From the NCBI RefSeq assembly GCF_001751245.1, contig NZ_LJGU01000119.1:53708-98063 (forward strand): a DNA stretch of 44,356 nucleotides, in the 5' to 3' direction. A program made the position numbers and the translations under genes. Positions 37,630 to 44,356 of the stretch are shown here, piece after piece. The stretch is from Streptomyces oceani (lineage in GTDB: Bacteria; Actinomycetota; Actinomycetes; Streptomycetales; Streptomycetaceae). Under the pieces are notes generated by a model. That model was given only the letters and a program-made list of their open reading frames with translations. It was not told the origin of the DNA and made no database searches. Every line of letters begins with the position of its first letter. Position 1 is the stretch's first letter.

Positions 37630-38073
37630 GTGCGTACGTTCAGCCCCAAGCCCGGCGATGTCCAGCGCCAGTGGCACGTCATCGACGCCCAGGACGTCGT
37701 CCTGGGCCGTCTGGCAAGTCAGGCCGCCACCCTTCTGCGGGGTAAGCACAAGCCGGTGTACGCGCCGCACGTTGACACTGGCGACTTCGTCGTCATCATC
37801 AACGCCGACAAGGTGCACCTGTCCGGAAACAAGCGGACCCAGAAGATGGCGTACCGGCACTCCGGCTACCCGGGCGGCCTGCGGTCCGTCCGCTATGACG
37901 AGCTGCTGGAGAAGAACCCGGAGAAGGCCGTCGAGAAGGCCATCAAGGGCATGCTCCCGAAGAACACGCTGGGCCGCCAGATGCTCTCCAAGCTGAAGGT
38001 GTACTCGGGTGAGCACCACCCGCACTCCGCCCAGCAGCCCGTGCCGTATGAGATCAGCCAGGTCGCGCAGTAA
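37630..38073 (+). CDS. rplM: 50S ribosomal protein L13
   Basis: A 147-residue L13, an early 50S assembly protein. Diagnostic blocks are [37 protein letters not shown] and [14 protein letters not shown] start after AAGG. It has its own promoter 212 bases upstream and is co-transcribed with rpsI, 42 bases downstream, the universal rplM-rpsI pair. Confidence 0.97.
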   Translation: MRTFSPKPGDVQRQWHVIDAQDVVLGRLASQAATLLRGKHKPVYAPHVDTGDFVVIINADKVHLSGNKRTQKMAYRHSGYPGGLRSVRYDELLEKNPEKAVEKAIKGMLPKNTLGRQMLSKLKVYSGEHHPHSAQQPVPYEISQVAQ

Positions 38074-38115
38074 GTCCGGCCACCCCCAAGACGTAGAGAA
38101 TTCCGAGGAGAACTC

Positions 38116-38634
38116 GTGGCCGAGACCACCGCTGAGACCCCCGTCGACGCAGCCGTCGCCGAGGACGTCCAGGAGTACACGACCGAGACCCCCGAGGCTC
38201 CGGAGGAGTTCACCTCCGAGTCGCTGGCGTCCCGGTTCGGCGACCCGCAGCCGGCCGCCGGCACCGGTCGCCGTAAGAACGCCATCGCCCGCGTCCGGAT
38301 CATCCCGGGCAGCGGCAAGTGGAAGATCAACGGGCGCACGCTCGAGGGTTACTTCCCGAACAAGGTGCACCAGCAGGAAGTCAACGAGCCCTTCCGGGTG
38401 CTCGAACTCGACGAGCGCTACGACATCGTCGCCCGGATCTCGGGCGGCGGCATCTCCGGCCAGGCTGGCGCGCTGCGCCTGGGTGTGGCCCGCGCGCTCA
38501 ACGAGGCGGACGTGGACAACAACCGCGGCCCGCTCAAGAAGGCCGGCTTCCTCACCCGGGACTCCCGTGGTGTGGAGCGCAAGAAGGCCGGTCTGAAGAA
38601 GGCCCGTAAGGGCACGCAGTACAGCAAGCGCTGA
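38116..38634 (+). CDS. rpsI: 30S ribosomal protein S9
   Basis: A 172-residue S9, whose C-terminal tail reaches the P-site tRNA. An acidic, probably disordered N-terminal extension of about 45 residues, typical of actinobacteria, precedes the core [19 protein letters not shown]. The conserved C terminus [11 protein letters not shown] is intact. A GTG start with GAGGAG upstream. Followed by a very strong terminator. Confidence 0.97.
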   Translation: MAETTAETPVDAAVAEDVQEYTTETPEAPEEFTSESLASRFGDPQPAAGTGRRKNAIARVRIIPGSGKWKINGRTLEGYFPNKVHQQEVNEPFRVLELDERYDIVARISGGGISGQAGALRLGVARALNEADVDNNRGPLKKAGFLTRDSRGVERKKAGLKKARKGTQYSKR

Positions 38635-38687
38635 CGCCGGCGCCGGCTGGCGGCACGCGCCGCCGCCGCACGCTGTCTTGTGGTGGA

Positions 38688-38721
38688 CGCCCCGGTGACA
38701 CGGTTCCGTGTCACCGGGGCG
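38688..38721 (+). terminator. Terminator of rplM-rpsI operon
   Basis: A perfect 16-bp stem, CGCCCCGGTGACACGG (38688-38703) with CCGTGTCACCGGGGCG (38706-38721) around a TT loop, lies 53 bases after the rpsI stop and 84 before glmM. Confidence 0.85.
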
Positions 38722-38804
38722 TTCGCTCTGTACGTTGAGTTGAACGAAAGCTGGGTTCTCGCGGCGAGATGAGCCGTCCCCGGCACGATGCGGAGGAACG
38801 ACCA

Positions 38805-40166
38805 GTGGCACGACTCTTCGGTACGGACGGCGTGCGCGGTGTCGCCGGCGGCACGCTCACACCCGAGCTGACCCTCGGCCTGTCGGTGGCCGCCGCTCAC
38901 GTGCTCGCCGGGACGGGCGCCGCCGCGGACGGGCACCGTCCGACGGCGGTGGTGGGGCGGGACCCGCGCGCCTCGGGCGAGTTCCTGGAGGCCGCCGTCG
39001 TCGCCGGGCTGGCCAGCGCGGGGGTGGACGTCCTGCGTGCCGGTGTGCTGCCGACGCCGGCCGTGGCCTACCTGACGGGCTCGCTCGGCGCGGACCTGGG
39101 CGTGATGCTCTCCGCCAGTCACAATCCGATGCCGGACAACGGCATCAAGTTCATCGCCCGCGGCGGCCACAAGCTCGCCGACGAGCTGGAGGACCAGATC
39201 GAGGAGGCGTACCACGCGCACGCCGCCGGGCAGCCCTGGGACCGTCCGACCGCCGCCGGGGTGGGCCGGGTACGGGACTACGACGAGGGCTTCGACAACT
39301 ACGTCGCCCACCTGATGGGCGTGCTTCCCAACCGTCTGGACGGCCTGACCGTGGTCATCGACGGGGCGAACGGCGCCGCGGCGCGGGTCTCCCCGGAGGC
39401 GTTCGCCCGGGCCGGTGCGGAGGTGGTCAGCATCTGCACCGAGCCGGACGGGCTCAACATCAACGACAACTGCGGATCCACGCATCTGGAGGGCCTGCGG
39501 GCGGCGGTGGTCGCGCACGGTGCGGACCTCGGGGTGGCGCACGACGGCGACGCGGACCGCTGCCTGGCGGTGGACGCTGACGGCAACGAGATCGACGGTG
39601 ACCAGATCCTGGCCGTGCTCGCGACCGGCATGAAGGAGGCCGGGACGCTGCGGAAGAACACCGTGGTGGCCACCGTGATGTCCAACCTGGGTTTCAAGCT
39701 CGCGATGCGGCGGGAGGGCGTCGAACTGCTGCAGACCGCCGTCGGTGACCGCTATGTGCTGGAGGAGATGAAGCACGGCGGCTACTCGCTCGGCGGCGAG
39801 CAGTCCGGCCATGTCATCGCGCTGGATCACGCCACCACCGGGGACGGCACCCTGACCGGCCTGCTGTTGGCCGCGCGGGTCGCGAAGACCGGCCGGAGCC
39901 TGGCGGACCTCGCGGGCGTGATGGAGCGGCTTCCGCAGGTGCTGATCAATGTGCCGGACGTGGACAAGTCCCGGGTGGCCACCTCCGCCGAGCTGGCCAC
40001 CGCAGTCTCCGACGCGGAGCGCGAACTGGGCGAGACCGGCCGGGTGCTGCTGCGTTCCTCCGGCACGGAGCCGCTCGTACGGGTGATGGTGGAGGCGGCG
40101 GAGACGGAGCTGGCGCGCTCGGTGGCGGACCGGCTGGCGGACGTGGTCAAACGGGTCCTGGGCTGA
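38805..40166 (+). CDS. glmM: Phosphoglucosamine mutase
   Basis: A 453-residue GlmM, converting glucosamine-6-phosphate to glucosamine-1-phosphate for UDP-GlcNAc and peptidoglycan synthesis. The active phosphoserine is Ser105 in [16 protein letters not shown]. The Mg loop DGDADRC, sugar loop GGEQSGH and phosphate-binding [15 protein letters not shown] follow in order. The GTG at 38805 with GGAGG at 38792-38796 gives [12 protein letters not shown]. It acts directly after GlmS, encoded about 1.8 kb downstream. Confidence 0.97.
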   Translation: MARLFGTDGVRGVAGGTLTPELTLGLSVAAAHVLAGTGAAADGHRPTAVVGRDPRASGEFLEAAVVAGLASAGVDVLRAGVLPTPAVAYLTGSLGADLGVMLSASHNPMPDNGIKFIARGGHKLADELEDQIEEAYHAHAAGQPWDRPTAAGVGRVRDYDEGFDNYVAHLMGVLPNRLDGLTVVIDGANGAAARVSPEAFARAGAEVVSICTEPDGLNINDNCGSTHLEGLRAAVVAHGADLGVAHDGDADRCLAVDADGNEIDGDQILAVLATGMKEAGTLRKNTVVATVMSNLGFKLAMRREGVELLQTAVGDRYVLEEMKHGGYSLGGEQSGHVIALDHATTGDGTLTGLLLAARVAKTGRSLADLAGVMERLPQVLINVPDVDKSRVATSAELATAVSDAERELGETGRVLLRSSGTEPLVRVMVEAAETELARSVADRLADVVKRVLG

Positions 40167-40291
40167 CCACGCGCGGCGGGTCGTCCGTCCCGGGCGTCCG
40201 GGCGCGGGCCGGGAGCAGGAGTGGGCCGGCCGGCTGCGGTCGGGCGTGCTGACCTGGGACCCGAACGGGCGGGCGGCCCCGGCCGGAAGCG

Positions 40292-41305
40292 TCAGAGCTT
40301 CCGCAGGGACAGCCGCTCCACCCGGTGCTCCGGCCCCTTGTGCAGTTGCAGCGTCGCGCGGCCCCGGGTCGGCGCGATGTTCTGGCGCAGGTTGGGCTGG
40401 TTGATGGTGCGCCAGGTGTTGCGCGCGTACTCCATCGCCTGCTCCTCGCTGACCTCGGTGTACTTGCGGAAGTACGAGGCCGGGTCCTGGAAGGCGGTCG
40501 CGCGCAGCTGCCGGAAGCGGTCCAGGTACCAGTCGCGGATGTCATCCGTACGCGCGTCGACGTACACCGAGAAGTCGAAGTAGTCCGACAGCGCCAGCCG
40601 CCCGCGTCCGTCCGTGCCCGGGAGCGCGGGTTGCAGGACGTTCAGCCCCTCCACGATCAGGATGTCGGGCTGGTGCACCACCAGCCGCTCCCCGGGCACG
40701 ATGTCGTAGATCAGGTGCGAGTACACCGGCGCGGACACCTCGTCGGCGCCGGACTTGATGGCCGCGACGAACCGGGTGAGCGCCCGGCGGTCGTACGACT
40801 CCGGGAAGCCCTTACGGGACATGAGCCCCCGGCGGCGCAGCTCCGCGTTCGGATACAGGAAGCCGTCCGTGGTGACCAGCTCCACCCTTGGGTGCTCCGG
40901 CCAGCGCGCGAGCAGCGCCCTTAGCAACCGGGCCACGGTGGACTTGCCGACCGCCACGCTTCCCGCGACGCCTATGACGAACGGTGTGCCCTGCTGCGGC
41001 CCGTCTCCCTCACCGGCATCTCCCAGGAAGGTGTTCAACGCGCTGCGCAGGCCGTGCGTCGCGCCGACGTAGAGGTTCAGCAGCCTGGACAGCGGGAGGT
41101 ACACCTCGCGCACCTCCTCCAGGGTGATCACGTCGCCGAGCCCGCGCAGCCGCTCCACCTCGGTCGCCGTGAGCGGCAGTGGAGTGCGCTCCCGCAGCGC
41201 GCTCCACTCGGCGCGGGACAGGTCGACGTACGGCTTGGCCGTACGCGCCGTCCGCGCGTTCCTTCCCGTACCGGTGGTCCGCTTCCCCGCTGCGTTGACT
41301 GTCAC
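40292..41305 (-). CDS. coaA: Type I pantothenate kinase
   Basis: A 337-residue CoaA, phosphorylating pantothenate as the first step to coenzyme A. P-loop GSVAVGKS (115-122), TTDGFLYPN and the [20 protein letters not shown] region are standard. A basic 23-residue N-terminal extension precedes the domain. The GTG start at 41305 has GGAG only 2 bases upstream, so the exact start is uncertain. Convergent with glmM. Its pathway supplies the CoA used by AcpS, encoded at the window end. Confidence 0.95.
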   Translation of the reverse strand: MTVNAAGKRTTGTGRNARTARTAKPYVDLSRAEWSALRERTPLPLTATEVERLRGLGDVITLEEVREVYLPLSRLLNLYVGATHGLRSALNTFLGDAGEGDGPQQGTPFVIGVAGSVAVGKSTVARLLRALLARWPEHPRVELVTTDGFLYPNAELRRRGLMSRKGFPESYDRRALTRFVAAIKSGADEVSAPVYSHLIYDIVPGERLVVHQPDILIVEGLNVLQPALPGTDGRGRLALSDYFDFSVYVDARTDDIRDWYLDRFRQLRATAFQDPASYFRKYTEVSEEQAMEYARNTWRTINQPNLRQNIAPTRGRATLQLHKGPEHRVERLSLRKL

Positions 41306-41442
41306 GGCTCCATTCTGCGGCGACTGGCTCGGACGTACGTTCGTCGGGGTGCGTAACCGGAAGGACAGCTGGGGGTTGTGAAGGTGCTCGGCCGCTACTA
41401 AACAGGCTTTTCACATGATGCGCACAAGCCTCAGGGGACGAC

Positions 41443-41778
41443 ATGATCTCGTGGATATCCGGTGCCCGACTGCGGCACCGCAGGCCGGGGCGTGGTCTGT
41501 CCGCCCGGCGTTCGGCGCTGGCGCGCGGCCTCGCCTCGCGTACGCGAGCCCGTACGGGCCCGGCCGTCGGCACCGGTCGGGGCGTGGGTCGTACGGGGGC
41601 GGGGTGGCCGGGTCGGGCACACGACGAGGTCAGCGCCGAACTGCCGGACGAGGACCTGGCCGACGACCTGGGCGAGACGCTGGAACAGTACGTCGAGGGC
41701 AGCAAGCCGCGCTGTGAGGAGGCGGAGTACCTCGAGCTGCTCCGGGAGGCGATGGAGCGCTTCGACCGGGAGCGCTGA
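41443..41778 (+). CDS. Small hypothetical protein
   Basis: A 111-residue frame. The last 48 residues (from AELPDEDLADDLGETLEQYV) are acidic, helical and strongly GC3-biased, so at least this part is coding. The Arg/Gly-rich N-terminal 60 residues are much less gene-like, and the true start may lie further in. AGGGGA precedes the ATG. I do not recognise the family. It lies between the divergent coaA and glmS, 216 bases before the latter. Confidence 0.5.
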   Translation: MISWISGARLRHRRPGRGLSARRSALARGLASRTRARTGPAVGTGRGVGRTGAGWPGRAHDEVSAELPDEDLADDLGETLEQYVEGSKPRCEEAEYLELLREAMERFDRER

Positions 41779-41994
41779 GTCGCGCCCCCGCGCGCTCCCG
41801 TACGCTCGGCTCACGGGGCTCACCAGCACACACGGCCCGTACGGCTCGCACCGCCCGCACTCCTCCGGGTGGCCGCCCGTACGGAAGAGGCCGGATGGAC
41901 GCGGCTGCTCCGGGCCAGCGCTGGCTCTGCGGCAACTGACCCCGCGTGTAGTAGCGTCTGACGCCGCAGGTCAGCCGCCATGAAGGGGTTTCGT

Positions 41995-43842
41995 ATGTGC
42001 GGAATCGTCGGTTACGTGGGAGGGCGCAACGCCCTCGATGTCGTCATGGCCGGCCTCCGGAGACTGGAGTACCGGGGCTACGACTCCGCTGGAGTGGCGG
42101 TGCTCGCGGACGGTGGGATGGCCGCGAGTCGGAAGGCGGGCAAGCTCGCCAACCTGGAGAAGGAGCTGGCCGAACACCCGCTGCCAAGCGGCCAGACCGG
42201 TATCGGGCACACCCGCTGGGCCACGCACGGCGCGCCCACCGACCAGAACGCCCACCCGCACCTGGACAACTCCGGCCGGGTCGCGGTCGTCCACAACGGC
42301 ATCATCGAGAACTACGCCGAGCTACGCGCCGAACTCGCCGACCGGGGACACGAGCTGACCTCGGAGACCGACACCGAGGTCGTCGCCCACCTGCTCGCCG
42401 AGTGCTTCTCCGCCACCGGTGACCTGGCCGAGGCGATGCGCCAGGTGTGCCGCCGGCTGGCCGGCGCCTTCACTCTGGTCGCCGTCGCCGTGGACGATCC
42501 GGACGTAGTGGTCGGCGCCCGACGCAACTCGCCGCTGGTGGTCGGGGTCGGGGACGGCGAACACTTCCTGGCCTCCGACGTCGCCGCGTTCATCGCGCAC
42601 ACCAGAGAGGCCATCGAGCTGGGCCAGGACCAGGTGGTGGAGCTGCGTACGGGCGGCGCGCGGGTCACGGACTTCGCCGGAGCGCCGGCCGAGGTGCGGA
42701 CGTACCACGTCGACTGGGACGCCTCGGCCGCCGAGAAGAGCGGCTACGACTACTTCATGCTCAAGGAGATCGCCGAGCAGCCACGCGCGGTCGCGGACAC
42801 CCTGCTGGGCCGGATCGACGCGGCCGGCTCGCTCACCCTGGACGAGGTGCGCATCCCGGACTCGGAGCTGCGGGAGGTCGACAAGGTGGTGATAGTCGCC
42901 TGCGGTACGGCCTATCACGCCGGCATGATCGCGAAGTACGCCATCGAGCACTGGACGCGTACGCCCTGTGAGACGGAGCTGGCCAGCGAGTTCCGCTATC
43001 GCGACCCGATCCTGGACAACCGCACGCTGGTGATCGCCGTCAGCCAGTCCGGCGAGACCATGGACACCCTGATGGCACTGCGGCACGCGCGCGAGCAGGG
43101 CGCGAAGGTGCTGGCGATCTGCAACACCAATGGTTCGACGATCCCCCGCGAGTCGGACGCCGTGCTGTACACGCACGCGGGGCCGGAGACCGCGGTCGCC
43201 TCGACGAAGGCGTTCCTCACGCAGTTGGTGGCCTGTTACCTGGTGGCGTTGTATCTGGGGCAGGTACGCGGCACCAAGTGGGGCGACGAGGTCGGTGCCG
43301 TGATCCGGGAGCTGTCCGAGATCGGTACGCAGGTGGAACAGGTGCTGGCGACCATGGAGCCGGTACGTGAGCTGGCCCGTGGGCTGGCGGACAAGAACAC
43401 GGTGCTGTTCCTGGGCCGGCACGTGGGCTACCCGGTCGCGCTGGAGGGCGCGCTGAAGCTCAAGGAGCTGGCGTACATGCACGCCGAGGGTTTCGCGGCG
43501 GGCGAGCTGAAGCACGGCCCCATCGCCCTGATCGAGCAGGACGTGCCGGTGGTGGTGGTCGTCCCGGCGCCGCGTGGCCGGTCGGTGCTGCACGACAAGA
43601 TCGTCTCCAACATCCAGGAGATCCGCGCCCGTGGCGCCCGTACGATCGTGATCGCCGAGGAGGGTGACGCGACGGTCCGCCCGTACGCGGATCACCTCAT
43701 CGAGATCCCGGCCACCCCGACCCTGTTGCAGCCGGTGGTGGCCACCGTGCCGCTGCAGGTCTTCGCCTGCGAACTGGCCACGGCACGCGGCAACGAGGTC
43801 GACCAGCCACGGAACCTCGCCAAGTCGGTGACGGTGGAGTGA
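41995..43842 (+). CDS. glmS: Glutamine-fructose-6-phosphate aminotransferase
   Basis: A 615-residue GlmS, making glucosamine-6-phosphate from fructose-6-phosphate and glutamine. Cys2 is the glutaminase nucleophile (MCGIVGYVGG); the Ntn domain spans about 1-220, followed by two SIS sugar-isomerase domains (IVACGTAYHAG, VSQSGETMDT, LKELAYMHAEGFAAGELKHG) and the C terminus NLAKSVTVE. The ATG at 41995 has AAGGGG 6 bases upstream; the ATG at 41980 would displace the catalytic Cys and is rejected. No glmS ribozyme-like leader is evident. Confidence 0.97.
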   Translation: MCGIVGYVGGRNALDVVMAGLRRLEYRGYDSAGVAVLADGGMAASRKAGKLANLEKELAEHPLPSGQTGIGHTRWATHGAPTDQNAHPHLDNSGRVAVVHNGIIENYAELRAELADRGHELTSETDTEVVAHLLAECFSATGDLAEAMRQVCRRLAGAFTLVAVAVDDPDVVVGARRNSPLVVGVGDGEHFLASDVAAFIAHTREAIELGQDQVVELRTGGARVTDFAGAPAEVRTYHVDWDASAAEKSGYDYFMLKEIAEQPRAVADTLLGRIDAAGSLTLDEVRIPDSELREVDKVVIVACGTAYHAGMIAKYAIEHWTRTPCETELASEFRYRDPILDNRTLVIAVSQSGETMDTLMALRHAREQGAKVLAICNTNGSTIPRESDAVLYTHAGPETAVASTKAFLTQLVACYLVALYLGQVRGTKWGDEVGAVIRELSEIGTQVEQVLATMEPVRELARGLADKNTVLFLGRHVGYPVALEGALKLKELAYMHAEGFAAGELKHGPIALIEQDVPVVVVVPAPRGRSVLHDKIVSNIQEIRARGARTIVIAEEGDATVRPYADHLIEIPATPTLLQPVVATVPLQVFACELATARGNEVDQPRNLAKSVTVE

Positions 43843-43927
43843 GCCGGAGGCGTACGGGCCGTGCCGGTACCAATGCCGGGTTCGGTTTCGCGGCGGGCGC
43901 CGGCGCCGGTGTGGGTGAGGCGGCGCG

Positions 43928-44296
43928 GTGATCGTCGGGGTGGGGATCGACGTCGCCGAGGTCGACCGGTTCGCAGAGGCACTGGGGCGTACGCCACGGC
44001 TGGCCGACCGGCTCTTCGTCCCGGCCGAGCTGTGGCTGCCGGGTGGGGAGCGGCGCGGTGCGGCGTCCCTCGCCGCCCGGTTCGCCGCGAAGGAGGCGCT
44101 GGCCAAGGCCCTGGGCGCGCCGCGTGGGCTGCGCTGGACGGATGCCGAGGTGGTGTCCGAGGACTCCGGCCGGCCACGGCTGGTGGTGCGCGGCACCGTC
44201 GCGGAACGGGCCACGACGCTCGGCGTCACCACCTGGCACGTCTCGCTGAGCCACGACGCCGGGGTCGCCTCGGCGGTGGTCATCGCGGAGCGCTGA
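43928..44296 (+). CDS. acpS: Holo-ACP synthase
   Basis: A 122-residue 4'-phosphopantetheinyl transferase that activates acyl carrier protein with CoA. The Mg-binding Asp of [10 protein letters not shown] (Asp8) and Glu of [13 protein letters not shown] (about residue 57) are present, with the terminal [13 protein letters not shown] block. A GTG start follows GAGG. Probably co-transcribed with glmS (85-base gap). Only 60 bases follow it, with no further gene visible. Confidence 0.95.
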   Translation: MIVGVGIDVAEVDRFAEALGRTPRLADRLFVPAELWLPGGERRGAASLAARFAAKEALAKALGAPRGLRWTDAEVVSEDSGRPRLVVRGTVAERATTLGVTTWHVSLSHDAGVASAVVIAER

Positions 44297-44356
44297 CCAG
44301 CGGGACATACGGAACATGCGGGATGCGGGGTGTGCGGGCGGGTGCACTCAACGGGC

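Noticed and set aside
41971..41994. glmS ribozyme or an earlier glmS start at 41980
   Set aside because: No ribozyme-like core was seen upstream, and starting at 41980 would bury the catalytic Cys that must follow the initiator Met.

Overview
This window comes from the chromosome of a high-GC actinobacterium, most likely a streptomycete or close relative. The evidence is the very GC-rich third codon positions, TAGGCT-type promoters, U-less hairpin terminators, a secreted Streptomyces griseus-type aminopeptidase, an LAL regulator with a single TTA leucine codon, and the order secY-adk-map-infA-rpmJ-rpsM-rpsK-(rpsD)-rpoA-rplQ-truA ... rplM-rpsI-glmM-coaA-glmS-acpS. One trait is atypical: a zinc-binding (C+) S4 gene sits between rpsK and rpoA. 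In the model streptomycetes I recall, S4 is a zinc-less protein encoded elsewhere.

Layout. (1) 200-727: a small DUF1707/DUF4190 membrane protein. (2) 844-5585: str operon (rpsL, rpsG, fusA, tuf) with a canonical promoter and a terminator hairpin after tuf. (3) About 790 bases with no convincing gene, holding the S10 leader. (4) 6297-16168: S10 and spc ribosomal protein clusters (rpsJ to rplO), with a structured break before rplN. (5) 16332-23580: secY, adk, map, infA, rpmJ, rpsM, rpsK, rpsD, rpoA, rplQ, closed by a 14-bp hairpin. (6) 23662-35413: an accessory block mostly on the minus strand, interrupted by truA. It holds a Uma2-type nuclease-like protein, a Pr6Pr-like membrane protein, a large LAL (LuxR) ATPase-regulator, a secreted S8 protease, a secreted M28 aminopeptidase, a frameshifted CdiI-like immunity relic, a 43-residue membrane protein and two uncharacterised membrane proteins. 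(7) 35654-44296: an ABC-F ATPase, rplM-rpsI, glmM, coaA (minus strand), a small unknown gene, glmS and acpS.

How the genes work together. Most of the window is the protein-synthesis superoperon plus the secretion channel (SecY) and N-terminal methionine removal (Map). The distal part couples ribosomal proteins to cell-wall amino-sugar supply (GlmM, GlmS), CoA synthesis (CoaA) and acyl-carrier-protein activation (AcpS). The accessory block looks like an exoprotease locus: two exported peptidases next to a candidate bldA-dependent regulator.

Most noteworthy: a 25-nt block (24 of 25 identical) containing the same hairpin lies in both the rpsL and the rpsJ leaders, which suggests a shared RNA-level control element. 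Also of interest are the C+ rpsD, the TTA codon in the LAL gene, the single-base frameshift in the immunity-like gene, and a putative intramembrane acidic/His site in an uncharacterised membrane protein.
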